NCBI GenBank assembly: GCA_900012615.1
Contig: LT009757.1
Location: 1,026,596-1,090,595 of the forward strand
Source of the DNA: Agrobacterium genomosp. 13 str. CFBP 6927
Lineage (GTDB): Bacteria; Pseudomonadota; Alphaproteobacteria; Rhizobiales; Rhizobiaceae
Length of the DNA stretch: 64,000 bases
Direction: 5' to 3'
Position 1 is the first letter of the stretch. Each line of letters begins with the position of its first letter. The position numbers and the translations under genes are program-made. The notes under the pieces are model-generated. The model saw only the letters and a list, made by a program, of their open reading frames with translations, searched no databases and had not been told where the DNA came from. Shown in pieces: positions 1 through 7,817 of this stretch.

Positions 1-931
1 GAACCTGCATCGGGTTGAAACCGGACACCTTGTAGTCGTTGAACGGGTCGATCAGGTCCGAATGGGCACCCAGAAATGTGTTCATGAAACCCATGAAACC
101 CTGAACGCCCTGATTGGGATTGATGGACATGTAGATATTGCCCTGCTTGATGTGCTCCAGCGTGGCCGGGGTGATATCCGCATGCAGGATCAGGACCTTC
201 TTCTTCGCCTCAAGGACGGCCGCCGTCGCACCTTCGGCCGAACCGGCCTCGGGAATCCACAGAGCGCCGAGATTGGGATTGGCCTGCAACAGGGCGCCAA
301 CCGCCTGATAGGCGAGGTTCGAATCCTGATTGGTTGCCTGGCGGCCGACCAGCTTCATCTGCGGATAGGTGCGACCCATATAGTCGATGAGGGCCGTGAC
401 GCGCAGATCGTGATTGCTTTGTCCCGGATTTTCCAGAACGGCATATTCACCTTTTTCGCCGAGTTTCTTGACGATTTCGTCAGCCGCAAATTTCGCCTCG
501 GCGACATTGTCCGAGGTAATATAGGCGGTGCGCTTCGACTTTGGCGAATCCGCCGCAAAAGTCGTCACCGACACACCGGAACCGATCGCCTTGTTGATAG
601 GCTCGATAAAGGGATCGGCCTGCATCGGATGCAGCAGAATGCCCTTCGGCTTCTTCACCAGCTCCTGCTCGAAGGAGGCGATCTGCTTCGTGATGTCATA
701 TTCGGGCGTGCCGGTGAAAACCGCTTCGCAACCCAGCGCCTTCGCAGCCTGCTTGAATCCCTCAAAGACCGGCACCCAATAGGGGTGGCTGGAAACCATG
801 ACGTTCATCACATAGGTCTCACCCGGCTCGCAGGCGAATTTACCCGCAGCGGCGGCCGGAGAACCGGCAGCAGCGGAAATCGCCACGGCAAAAACACCCG
901 CAGCAACGGTCGATTTCAGAAAAGCCAACAT
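1..931 (-). CDS. Sugar-type ABC transporter substrate-binding protein (partial, C-terminus off window)
   Basis: Periplasmic binding protein of the ribose/LacI-like family (Peripla_BP_4), delivering a sugar or related solute to an ABC importer whose other genes would lie left of the window. The first ~29 residues form a signal peptide (MLAFLKSTVAAGVF then an alanine-rich stretch). The mature part shows VMNVMVSSHPYWVPVFEGFKQ, the family's first strand and helix, and later ITSDNVSEAKFAADEIVKKLG. About 310 residues are visible before the edge, close to the family's usual total. The start is fixed by GGGAGGGG three to four bases before ATG. The upstream region carries repeated GCAATAAATT boxes. 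The substrate cannot be told from sequence alone. Confidence 0.85.
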   Translation of the reverse strand, partial: MLAFLKSTVAAGVFAVAISAAAGSPAAAAGKFACEPGETYVMNVMVSSHPYWVPVFEGFKQAAKALGCEAVFTGTPEYDITKQIASFEQELVKKPKGILLHPMQADPFIEPINKAIGSGVSVTTFAADSPKSKRTAYITSDNVAEAKFAADEIVKKLGEKGEYAVLENPGQSNHDLRVTALIDYMGRTYPQMKLVGRQATNQDSNLAYQAVGALLQANPNLGALWIPEAGSAEGATAAVLEAKKKVLILHADITPATLEHIKQGNIYMSINPNQGVQGFMGFMNTFLGAHSDLIDPFNDYKVSGFNPMQV

Positions 932-961
932 ATTCCCCTCCCAAGGACAATGACTTAATCC

Positions 962-1068
962 GCAATAAATTTTGAGTGATGTAATTTATTGCATGTGACT
1001 TGAGATATCTGGAAACCAAACGCTCGTCAATGCTTGTGAATTTTATTTTTTGTTGTGAAATTTATTGC
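962..1068 (-). promoter_or_regulatory. Promoter with three GCAATAAATT operator half-sites
   Basis: Upstream of the binding-protein gene the 10-mer GCAATAAATT occurs at 962-971, inverted at 983-992, and again at 1059-1068 in the same orientation as 983-992. The first two form an inverted repeat with an 11-base spacer. A possible promoter on the minus strand has TTGACG at 1030-1025 and TATCTC at 1007-1002, 17 bases apart. One box is then upstream of -35 and the inverted pair lies just after the expected transcription start, a repressor-like layout. The rest of 932-1249 holds nothing else I can support. Confidence 0.5.
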
Positions 1069-1201
1069 GAACCTCAGAGGACTCAAGAGGTTGCTGACAG
1101 ATAAACCATCGTACGCAAATTCTCACAGGCTGAATCAGGAGCTGGCGAGAGGTTCGAAAAAGAGCGGGGGGCAACTTTGGCCAAACGCTAGCCGGAAACG
1201 A

Positions 1202-1235
1202 GAAAAGGGTTTCTGATTGCTCAGAAACCCTTTTC
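1202..1235 (-). terminator. Terminator-like hairpin downstream of tRNA-Val
   Basis: A perfect 15-bp stem (1202-1216 with 1221-1235, loop TTGC) lies 15 bases past the 3' end of the tRNA. Each arm ends in AAAAGGG/CCCTTTT, so the 3' arm supplies part of the U-rich tail on the minus strand. It probably ends the tRNA transcript. Confidence 0.65.
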
Positions 1236-1249
1236 AAAAATTCGGATGG

Positions 1250-1321
<72 letters not shown>

Positions 1322-1333
1322 TCCGTGGCGGCG

Positions 1334-1363
1334 GATAGACCACAAAACCGGTTCATGCGTCAA
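1334..1363 (-). promoter_or_regulatory. Probable promoter of tRNA-Val
   Basis: On the minus strand TTGACG (1363-1358) is followed 18 bases later by TCTATC (1339-1334), close to the rhizobial CTTGAC/CTATAT pattern, with the expected start a few bases before the tRNA 5' end. Confidence 0.45.
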
Positions 1364-1402
1364 CTGCTTTTTTTCGGTTTTGTGAAGGTTTTTTGAGACC
1401 CC

Positions 1403-1765
1403 TTACGCCACAAGGAGTTTGTTCACCTCATCCACCAGATCACGCAGATGGAAAGGCTTGGAAAGCACCTTGGCGTCCTTCGGAGCCTTCGAATCGGCGT
1501 TCAAGGCGACGGCTGCAAAGCCAGTGATGAACATGACTTTCAGGTCGGGATCGAGTTCGGTCGCACGACGGGCCAGTTCGATACCGTCCATTTCAGGCAT
1601 GACAATATCGGTCAGCAACAGCGAAAAGGGCTCCTCGCGAAGCCGGTCGTAGGCGCTGGCGCCATTGTCGAAGGAAGAAACCTTATAACCGGCTTTTTCC
1701 AGCGCCTTGACGAGGAAGCGGCGCATATCGTTGTCGTCTTCAGCAAGAAGAATTTTCTGATTCAT
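1403..1765 (-). CDS. cpdR: CpdR-type single-domain response regulator
   Basis: A 120-residue protein consisting of a receiver domain only. It begins MNQKILLAEDDNDMRRFLVK, the hallmark of CpdR, with acidic residues D10-D11, phospho-acceptor D53 in LLLTDIVMPEMDG and the conserved lysine in LSKPFH. In Caulobacter CpdR controls polar placement of ClpXP and timed degradation of cell-cycle proteins such as CtrA, downstream of the CckA-ChpT phosphorelay; the same role is inferred here. I chose the ATG at 1765 over an in-frame ATG eight codons upstream because it gives the family's usual N-terminus. The gene is divergent from an N-formylglutamate amidohydrolase gene. Confidence 0.88.
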   Translation of the reverse strand: MNQKILLAEDDNDMRRFLVKALEKAGYKVSSFDNGASAYDRLREEPFSLLLTDIVMPEMDGIELARRATELDPDLKVMFITGFAAVALNADSKAPKDAKVLSKPFHLRDLVDEVNKLLVA

Positions 1766-1947
1766 CGTTAAGTGACCGTAACTGCTCAATGTTTGGAATA
1801 CCCTAGCCCGATTATAGGATTTTCACGGTAAATATCCTGTGAAGACGAGAATCGGTATAGCGCTATATGGGCGATAGTATGGACTTGCCGCACTGTAACT
1901 GGCAACATGATCATCCTGATTGTTTGCGACATGGTAAATGGGTCTGA

Positions 1948-2832
1948 ATGGACTGGGTAACGGGTGAATATGAGCTGTTCGAAGTAACGGAACCTGCCGT
2001 TCAAACCCTGCCATTCGTCTATAATTCACCCCATAGCGGCCGCTGTTACCCCATCTCCTTCCTGGAATCGGCACGGCTTGATTCGCACGAGATCCGGCGC
2101 TCGGAAGATCACTTCGTCGACGAGCTGTTCGCCGCAGCGCCCGAAATCGGCGCGCCGCTTTTGAAGGCGAATTTTCCCCGCGCCTATCTCGACGTTAATC
2201 GCGAGCCCTACGAGCTTGATCCGCGCATGTTCGAAGGCACCCTGCCGCCCTATGCCAATATAGGCTCCATGCGGGTGGCCGGCGGCCTCGGAACGGTGCC
2301 ACGCATCGTCGCCGAGAACATGGACATCTATGCCCACCGCCTGCCGGTGGATGAGGCGCTGTCGCGTATCGAGACGATCTACAAACCCTACCATGCCTGC
2401 CTGCGCAGGCTTCTCTCCCGCACCCACGCCAATTTCGGCATGGCGGTCCTGATCGATTGCCATTCCATGCCGGGCAATATCCGCGTCGCGGGCTCGAACC
2501 TGCGGCCGGATGTGATTATCGGTGACCGTTACGGCACCAGCGCTTCCCAGGAAGTCTCCCGCGCCGCCCTGCATTTTCTCGAGGAGCTGGGCTTTGTTGC
2601 GGTCTGCAACAAGCCCTATGCCGGCGGCTTCATTACCGAACATTACGGGCGGCCGATCCGCTCTCTCCATGCTTTGCAGATCGAGGTCAACCGGGCGCTT
2701 TATGTCGATGAAAAGACGCTTTCGAAGAAAGCCGATTTTCCAGCCATTCAGGCATCGCTTGAAATCTTCATGCGCCAGCTTGGCGTCTTCGTTTCGGATT
2801 ATGCGATCGAGACCTCGCTCGCCGCCGAATAA
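1948..2832 (+). CDS. N-formylglutamate amidohydrolase family protein
   Basis: A 294-residue protein of the N-formylglutamate amidohydrolase family, predicted to hydrolyse an N-formyl or similar amide bond in the cytoplasm. It shows the family signatures YNSPHSGRCYP near the N-terminus, RAYLDVNREPYELDPRMF, a metal-site-like IDCHSMPG in the middle and GGFITEHYGRP further on. It is only distantly similar to the second family member in this window (58471-59271), which sits in the hut cluster and is the likelier HutG. The position between cpdR and hisN suggests a housekeeping role, and its true substrate is uncertain. The two ATGs just upstream are in frames that stop at once. Confidence 0.82.
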   Translation: MDWVTGEYELFEVTEPAVQTLPFVYNSPHSGRCYPISFLESARLDSHEIRRSEDHFVDELFAAAPEIGAPLLKANFPRAYLDVNREPYELDPRMFEGTLPPYANIGSMRVAGGLGTVPRIVAENMDIYAHRLPVDEALSRIETIYKPYHACLRRLLSRTHANFGMAVLIDCHSMPGNIRVAGSNLRPDVIIGDRYGTSASQEVSRAALHFLEELGFVAVCNKPYAGGFITEHYGRPIRSLHALQIEVNRALYVDEKTLSKKADFPAIQASLEIFMRQLGVFVSDYAIETSLAAE

Positions 2833-2891
2833 CGCCGAATTCCCCCGATAGTTCATACGCTTATTCCAGATTTCCTGGCCGCGCGCCGGGC

Positions 2892-2966
2892 AAAAAAAAC
2901 CGCGCCTTGGCGCGGTCAAGTCTAGGGAGGAAACACCCAAGGAGGGTATTTACAGTCAAAGACTGT
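2892..2966 (-). ncRNA. mmgR: MmgR (alpha-r8) family small RNA
   Basis: The minus strand carries a compact sRNA gene. A 5' hairpin TACAGTC-TTT-GACTGTA (2967-2951) is followed by a short stem ACCC-TCCTT-GGGT, then the single-stranded motif TTTCCTCCCT (2932-2923). It ends in a Rho-independent terminator with stem CCGCGCC/GGCGCGG (2915-2900) and eight T. As I recall it, MmgR of Sinorhizobium meliloti is about 77 nt and is defined by the UUUCCUCCCU core. It is linked to Hfq and limits polyhydroxybutyrate accumulation under nitrogen control. The predicted length here (about 75 nt) and architecture match. No protein start fits the same interval. Confidence 0.82.
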
Positions 2967-2972
2967 AGCTTG

Positions 2973-3001
2973 ACGTTATGCATTGAATGCACAATTGTCA
3001 A
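2973..3001 (-). promoter_or_regulatory. Promoter of the MmgR-like sRNA
   Basis: The minus strand has a consensus -35 box TTGACA (3001-2996) and, 17 bases on, TAACGT (2978-2973). The start would fall near 2966, at the top of the first sRNA hairpin. The flanking DNA is AT-rich (GCATTCAATGC inverted repeat inside the spacer), which may be a regulator site. Confidence 0.6.
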
Positions 3002-3152
3002 TCAATTTATTTTGTGCATATTTTTTAGGCGTATGCCGAAAATATGGAAACCTCTACTCCGGCAACCGTACGAGTGGACGGCGGATGTGATTCCAGTCTA
3101 TGCATCTTGCCATACAGTCCAGGCCCCAATGATTCAGGCAATGAGGTTCCAT

Positions 3153-3929
3153 ATGCTGCCCGACCGGGATTTCTTCTTTAAACTTGCCGATGCAGCCAGT
3201 GCTGAAACGCTTCCCCGCTTCCGCACGGGCATTGCCGTCACCAACAAGCAGGATGGCGGCTATGATCCGGTCACGGAAGGCGATCAGGCTGCTGAAAGCG
3301 CCATTCGCGCCCTGATCGAGGCGCACTTTCCGCAGCATGGCATTCTTGGTGAAGAACATGGCAATGTTGGTCTCGACCGCGAGCATATCTGGGTTATCGA
3401 CCCCATCGACGGCACACGCGCCTTCATTTCCGGCGTGCCGGTCTGGGGCACGCTGATCGGCTTCCAGTCGGCCGGCCGTGCCACGATGGGCGTTATGGAC
3501 CAGCCCTTCACGAAAGAACGTTATTTTGCCGATGGTCAAGCGGCCTGGTATTTCGGCCCCGATGGCGAGCGCAAGATCCGCACGCGCGAATGCACTTCGC
3601 TGTCGGATGCGGTGCTGTTCACCACCACGCCCCATATCTTCACCGCAGAAGAAAAGCCATTTTATGAAAAGGTGGAGGAACAGGTCCGCCTCTTCCGTTA
3701 TGGCGTGGATTGTTACGCCTATTGCCTGCTCGCGGCCGGCCATGTCGATCTGGTGATCGAGTCCGGCCTGAAGCCCTATGATGTCGGCGCACTCATTCCG
3801 GTGGTCGAACAGGCTGGCGGCATCATGACCACCTGGGATGGCGGGCGTCCGGAAAATGGCGGCCGCATTTTGGCCGCCGGCTCCAAAGCCGTGCACGAAC
3901 AGGCACTCGCCATTCTCTCGAAACTATAA
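3153..3929 (+). CDS. hisN: Inositol-monophosphatase-family phosphatase, probable histidinol-phosphatase HisN
   Basis: A 258-residue Mg-dependent phosphatase, probably removing phosphate from histidinol-phosphate in the last-but-one step of histidine synthesis. The motifs are GILGEEHGN, then IDPIDGTRAFISG (the WVIDPIDGT metal-binding signature), and YDVGALIPVVEQAGG near the C-terminus. The open frame continues upstream, but the ATG at 3153 is preceded by GAGG at a good distance and gives the family's usual length. HisN-type assignment over inositol phosphatase or CysQ rests on the FISGVPVWGTLI pattern and on rhizobial gene order, and is an inference. Confidence 0.8.
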   Translation: MLPDRDFFFKLADAASAETLPRFRTGIAVTNKQDGGYDPVTEGDQAAESAIRALIEAHFPQHGILGEEHGNVGLDREHIWVIDPIDGTRAFISGVPVWGTLIGFQSAGRATMGVMDQPFTKERYFADGQAAWYFGPDGERKIRTRECTSLSDAVLFTTTPHIFTAEEKPFYEKVEEQVRLFRYGVDCYAYCLLAAGHVDLVIESGLKPYDVGALIPVVEQAGGIMTTWDGGRPENGGRILAAGSKAVHEQALAILSKL

Positions 3930-3951
3930 ACCGTTTCGTTTCGGCGGCCAT

Positions 3952-4893
3952 TTATTCCGGCGCAAAAAAGGCGTCGATGGCCGCCAGCGCCTGTTTGCGG
4001 AAAACATCGCGCTCATGCAGCAATTCATGGCGCGCACCGGTTATGGGAAGAAGCTGCGCCGCCCGGAAGTTGCGCGACAGTTCCTCCTGCGCCTTATAGG
4101 GCGTGATCGTATCCAGCATCGGCGCGAGAATAAGGGTCGGAATGGTTATGTTTGTCAGGTGGTCCTGGCGGGTTACTCGCGCCATGGTCTTCAAGGCTTC
4201 ATAGACCCAACGCGCCGTTGGCGCACCAATGAACAATTCCGGAAATTGCCGATGCAGCAAAAGATTCCTGGCAAAACGTCGGGCGTCGGAAGTCAACGGG
4301 TTACCGTCGAAATCCCGTTCGCGCTGGTCCTTACCGAGCTGAACCCTTCCAAGGCCGACGAGACTTAGGACCGTCGAAACCAGCCGGATGACAGACGACG
4401 GGACGGATTGCTGACTGTCCAGCTCGATGAATGGCGAACAAAGCGCCAGGCGATCGATCCGGTTCGACAGACGGGGTGCGGCGGCAAGCGCTGCAAGCGC
4501 GCCGGTGGAATGGGCGATCATGAAAAACGGTAGCCGCGTATCCGGCAACACCACCTGCTCGAGAAAAAGGCTAATATCCCGCTGGTAGTCGGAGAACCGC
4601 CGGACATGCCCGGCGCCCGGCTTCTTCAGCAGCCTTTCGGAACCGCCCTGCCCGCGCGTGTCGAAGGTCGCGACCCAGAACCCCATGGCTGTCAGATCGT
4701 TGACCGTTTCGAAATATTTTTCGATACATTCGTTCCGGCCATGCAGCAGAACGACGGTTCCACGGGCAATGTGCCGGCTGGCGCGGAAGATCGCATATCG
4801 AAGCTGTTTGCCGCGATCGCCGGTAAAATAACCGACGGTATGGTTGCCGGGAACCGGGTTGTCTTCGCTTTCGCGCAATGTGGCTTCGATCAT
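3952..4893 (-). CDS. Alpha/beta hydrolase, lysophospholipase (PldB-like)
   Basis: A 313-residue serine hydrolase of the Hydrolase_4/lysophospholipase L2 family. It shows VVLLHGRNECIEKYFE (oxyanion region), TFDTRGQGGSERL, the nucleophile elbow IAHSTGA, and a late acidic/histidine pair in LDTITPYKAQEE and ARHELLHERD. There is no signal peptide, so it should act in the cytoplasm or at the inner membrane face, perhaps in phospholipid or lysophospholipid turnover. The start at 4893 was chosen because the codons further upstream look non-coding and MIEATLRESEDNPVPGN is a normal beginning. It converges with the hisN-type gene, 22 bases apart. Confidence 0.82.
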   Translation of the reverse strand: MIEATLRESEDNPVPGNHTVGYFTGDRGKQLRYAIFRASRHIARGTVVLLHGRNECIEKYFETVNDLTAMGFWVATFDTRGQGGSERLLKKPGAGHVRRFSDYQRDISLFLEQVVLPDTRLPFFMIAHSTGALAALAAAPRLSNRIDRLALCSPFIELDSQQSVPSSVIRLVSTVLSLVGLGRVQLGKDQRERDFDGNPLTSDARRFARNLLLHRQFPELFIGAPTARWVYEALKTMARVTRQDHLTNITIPTLILAPMLDTITPYKAQEELSRNFRAAQLLPITGARHELLHERDVFRKQALAAIDAFFAPE

Positions 4894-4960
4894 CGGTCTT
4901 TTCCGGCTTTTCTGCCCTCTCGGGATAGGTCGACGGCAAGCGAAGGTCAAAGAAAAAATT

Positions 4961-5240
4961 GCCGGAACCGTCGGTTAAAGCAGTCGCGGTTCCGGCCAGT
5001 AAGACAGAAGAAGAAGGGACGTTATTGCTTCTGTCCACGGAGAATGTCTCCGATGGCTGAAGTTTTATGGCTCTCAAACTGAACGATGCCGGAACCTGAC
5101 GTTCAGCCATGGTTCATCTTGCCATTCGCCTTTTTGCCCTCACCGCGCCCCCTTGACGCGGCGACAGGCCATTCCCATCTCATTCATGCGGTCGCCAGAA
5201 CGGGACCGCGCCATATGTCCGGCCGTCGCCAGAACGGGAC
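4961..5240. repeat. Nested inverted and direct repeats upstream of the heat shock gene
   Basis: This stretch of the 389-base gap 4894-5282 holds several repeats. GCCGGAACCG (4961-4970) is inverted at 4987-4996. CTGAACG (5079-5085) is inverted at 5100-5106. GTCGCCAGAACGGGAC occurs twice in direct orientation (5191-5206, 5225-5240), each copy able to form a hairpin with GGTC/GACC or CGTC/GACG arms. The two direct copies lie in the predicted 5' untranslated RNA of the downstream gene. Their role is unknown. Confidence 0.6.
5152..5182 (+). promoter_or_regulatory. RpoH (sigma-32) type promoter
   Basis: CCCCCTTGAC (CTTGAC at 5152-5157) is followed 16 bases later by CCCATCTCAT (from 5174). This matches the heat shock sigma factor pattern CTTGA...CCCATNT rather than a housekeeping promoter. 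Transcription would start near 5190 and give a leader of about 95 nt. Published work on Agrobacterium reports that the linear-chromosome gene hspL is RpoH-controlled, whereas the pAT copies use ROSE elements. Confidence 0.65.
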
Positions 5241-5282
5241 GCCGGGCTTAACCGCAAACAGTCGCTTCATAAGGAGGACACC

Positions 5283-5765
5283 ATGCGTCACGTCGATTTT
5301 TCCCCCCTTTACCGCTCCACCGTCGGTTTCGACCGTCTCTTCTCGATGCTCGACGGCCTCGGACAACCCGAACAGGCCCAGTCCTATCCGCCCTACAATA
5401 TCGAGCGGACGGGCGAGAATACCTATCGCATCACCATGGCTGTTGCCGGTTTCGATGAAACCGAACTCAGCATCGAATCCCGCGCCAATACGCTGACGGT
5501 GAAGGCCGAGAAGGCCGCGGATGAGAAATCATCCGAAGGTGAGTTCCTGTATCGCGGCATTGCCACACGCGCTTTCGAACGTCGCTTCCAGCTGGCCGAC
5601 CACGTCGAAGTCCAGACCGCTTCCTTAAAGAACGGCCTGCTTCACATCGATCTCGTCCGCAACATTCCGGAAGCCATGAAACCGCGCCGCATCGCAATCT
5701 CGTCCGACAGCGCCGATGCGCCGAAGACGATCGAAGCACAGATCACGCCGGCCCAGGTCAACTAA
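5283..5765 (+). CDS. hspL: Small heat shock protein (Hsp20), probable HspL
   Basis: A 160-residue IbpA-like chaperone that would hold unfolded proteins in a refoldable state for DnaK/ClpB. It starts MRHVDFSPLYRSTVGFDRLF, typical of bacterial class A Hsp20. The alpha-crystallin domain spans roughly residues 38-135 (NTYRITMAVAGF, FERRFQLADHVEV, LKNGLLHIDL), and the C-terminal anchoring tripeptide is IAI in RRIAIS. A strong ribosome site AAGGAGG precedes the start. The RpoH-type promoter and likely linear-chromosome setting point to hspL, which in A. tumefaciens supports VirB/D4 transfer. The gene identity is an inference. Confidence 0.85.
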   Translation: MRHVDFSPLYRSTVGFDRLFSMLDGLGQPEQAQSYPPYNIERTGENTYRITMAVAGFDETELSIESRANTLTVKAEKAADEKSSEGEFLYRGIATRAFERRFQLADHVEVQTASLKNGLLHIDLVRNIPEAMKPRRIAISSDSADAPKTIEAQITPAQVN

Positions 5766-5786
5766 GCCGATCCGGATATCAAACGA

Positions 5787-5815
5787 ACGGCCCCGTCATG
5801 GGGCCGTTTTTATTT
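5787..5815 (+). terminator. Rho-independent terminator of the Hsp20 gene
   Basis: Stem CGGCCCC/GGGGCCG (5788-5794, 5800-5806), loop GTCAT, followed by TTTTTATTT. It lies 22 bases past the stop codon. Confidence 0.9.
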
Positions 5816-5831
5816 GATGAAAATTCGCCCT

Positions 5832-6851
5832 TCAGCGGGTGGAGACGACCGCGCCTTCTGCAGCAGCCGCCTCCGATATGGCCGCTTTTTCATGGGCCTT
5901 TCGGGCATAACGCTGTGCCAGCACCGCGCAGACCATCAGCTGGATCTGGTGGAAAAGCATGATCGGCAGGACGATTGCGCCAATGCTCTGGCCGGCGAAA
6001 ATCGCGCCCGCCATGGGCACGCCGCTGGCGAGGCTCTTTTTCGAGCCGCAGAAGGTGATGGTGATTTCATCGGCCTTGTCAAAACCGAGCGCGCGGCTAC
6101 CGAACATCGTGACACAGAGAACAAGCGCCAGAAGCACGATGTTGATGACGATGACTACGCCAATATCGCGCAGGGAAAACGTCTGCCAGATGCCTTCGAT
6201 CACGGCGTCCGAGAAGGCAAGATACACGACCATCAGGATGGAACCGCGATCGACAGGGGACAGCAACTTCTTGCGCGCCCTGATCCAGTCGCCGATCCAT
6301 GGCTGCAGCACCTGACCGGCAATGAATGGCAACAGAAGTTGCAGGAAGATTTGCAGGAAAGCATCCAGCGAGAATCCGCCGCCATGGCCGCCCACCGTAA
6401 ACAGCAGGCCGACCAGCAGCGGGGTCAGGAACATGCCGAAAATATTCGATGCGGAAGCCGAACAGATCGCCGCCGGCACGTTTCCTCCAGCCATGGAAGT
6501 GAAAGCGATGGAAGACTGCACGGTGGATGGCAGAACGCAGAGAAACAACACACCCATATAGAGCGGCGCAGGCAGAATATTCTCGGGAATGAAACCGATC
6601 GCCACGCCGAGCAGCGGGAAAAGGCCGAAGGTGACGAGAAGGATCGCCAGATGCAGGCGCCAGTGCAGGATACCGGCAATCACCACATCCCGCGAAAGCC
6701 GGGCGCCGTGCAGAAAGAACAGCAATGCGATCGCCAGCTTCGTCGCAAGCCCGAAATAGTCCGCAGGCTCTCCGCTGATGGGCAGAAACGAGGCCAAAAT
6801 CACGGTGGCAACCAGCATCATGGTGAAGCGGTCGGGCAGGAAGCGGGTCAT
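5832..6851 (-). CDS. Bile acid:sodium symporter family transporter (SBF-like, YfeH type)
   Basis: A 339-residue integral membrane protein with about ten hydrophobic segments spread over its length, matching the SBF-like family (bacterial homologues of bile-acid and arsenite carriers). Recognisable parts are LFFLHGARLSRD, LPSTVQSSIAFTSMAGGNVPAAICSASASNIFGMFLTPLL, a classic family stretch with crossover-helix prolines and glycines, and TFCGSKKSLASGVPMA near the C-terminus. I chose the ATG at 6851, with GGAAAG eight bases before it, over 6869, which has no ribosome site. The substrate is unknown. It is divergent from a LysR-type regulator gene, a likely controller. Confidence 0.85.
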   Translation of the reverse strand: MTRFLPDRFTMMLVATVILASFLPISGEPADYFGLATKLAIALLFFLHGARLSRDVVIAGILHWRLHLAILLVTFGLFPLLGVAIGFIPENILPAPLYMGVLFLCVLPSTVQSSIAFTSMAGGNVPAAICSASASNIFGMFLTPLLVGLLFTVGGHGGGFSLDAFLQIFLQLLLPFIAGQVLQPWIGDWIRARKKLLSPVDRGSILMVVYLAFSDAVIEGIWQTFSLRDIGVVIVINIVLLALVLCVTMFGSRALGFDKADEITITFCGSKKSLASGVPMAGAIFAGQSIGAIVLPIMLFHQIQLMVCAVLAQRYARKAHEKAAISEAAAAEGAVVSTR

Positions 6852-6931
6852 GGGAAGTCTTTCCGGCATCGGTTTTGCTTGAAACGCGCGTTACTATCGC
6901 TCATCATGAATTCGGATGCAAAGATTAACAG

Positions 6932-6950
6932 TTATCGTGATTCCAGATAA
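6932..6950. promoter_or_regulatory. Candidate LysR-type operator
   Basis: TTATC (6932-6936) and GATAA (6946-6950) form an inverted repeat with a 9-base spacer, ending directly at the lysR start codon in the 99-base divergent gap. Its form resembles the T-N11-A sites of LysR regulators. No promoter could be fixed with confidence. Confidence 0.4.
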
Positions 6951-7811
6951 ATGCTGAACCTTCAACATCTTGCCAGCTTCGTCATGCTTCAGCAAACCGG
7001 CAGCTTCACGCTGGCTGCTGAACGGCTGGGCATTGGCCAATCCACTGTCAGCCAACATATTCAAAGGCTTGAGGCCGCACTTGGCCGCCGGCTGATCGCA
7101 CGCAGCACCCATCAGGTAAGGCTGACGGGTGAAGGTGAGGCGCTGCTCGGTTATGCCCGCAACATGCTGGAAATCGACAGTAAGGTATCGTCACTGTTCA
7201 GCGAGAACCGCCTGCGCGGGCGCTTAAGGCTCGGCGTTTCCGAGGATTTCGTCGCCAGCCGGCTGACCGCCATTCTGGAAGAGTTCATCCGCCTTTATCC
7301 CCTCGTGGATCTGGAACTGACGGTTTCGCTGAGCGGCGTGCTTTACCAGATGCAGGACAATGGCGAGCTGGACGTCGTGCTCGCCAAACGCCGGCTCGGC
7401 GACAAGCTTGGGCATTTTCTCTACCGCGAACCGCTGGTCTGGCTGGCCCGCGACCCGGAGCGGATGCTGAGCCAGCCCGACGCCTTGCCGCTGATCGCCT
7501 TTCCGCCGCCGAGCATTACCAGAAAGGCGGCGCAGGAAGCACTTGATCGGGCCGGTCTCGCGTGGCGCATCGTCTGTACCTGCGGCAGTCTCAGTGGATT
7601 GACCGCTGCCGCAAGGGCGGGCATGGGCATTCTGGTGCAACCGCGCAGCATGGCGCCCGCCGGTCTCAAGGAGATTGCGGCGGATGTGCTGCCGGCGCTC
7701 GAAGACGTTGAATTCGTGCTTCAGCCCAGCAAGGGCACCGACACGAAACTGGTGCGCGCTCTTTCCGATCTCGTTTCCAGCAAGAGCATCGCACCGGGCA
7801 GTTTCGTTTAA
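6951..7811 (+). CDS. LysR-family transcriptional regulator
   Basis: A 286-residue regulator. The N-terminal winged helix-turn-helix covers residues 1-60 (FVMLQQTGSFTLAAERLGIGQSTVSQHIQRLEAALG), followed by a two-lobed substrate-binding effector domain (from about LRLGVSEDFVASRLTAILEEF). It is divergent from the SBF-like transporter and converges on glpK with only 6 bases between stops. By the usual LysR arrangement it probably controls the divergent transporter; the inducer is unknown. Confidence 0.88.
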   Translation: MLNLQHLASFVMLQQTGSFTLAAERLGIGQSTVSQHIQRLEAALGRRLIARSTHQVRLTGEGEALLGYARNMLEIDSKVSSLFSENRLRGRLRLGVSEDFVASRLTAILEEFIRLYPLVDLELTVSLSGVLYQMQDNGELDVVLAKRRLGDKLGHFLYREPLVWLARDPERMLSQPDALPLIAFPPPSITRKAAQEALDRAGLAWRIVCTCGSLSGLTAAARAGMGILVQPRSMAPAGLKEIAADVLPALEDVEFVLQPSKGTDTKLVRALSDLVSSKSIAPGSFV

Positions 7812-7817
7812 ATTCTG

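Noticed and set aside
2899..2916. Hairpin as terminator of the plus-strand amidohydrolase gene
   Set aside because: The run of eight A on the plus strand shows it is a terminator only on the minus strand, where it ends the sRNA.
5241..5282. ROSE-type RNA thermometer before the Hsp20 gene
   Set aside because: A TCGCT sits near the ribosome site, resembling the anti-SD element, but the multi-hairpin ROSE layout is not evident and an RpoH-type promoter is. The known hspL gene is RpoH- rather than ROSE-controlled.
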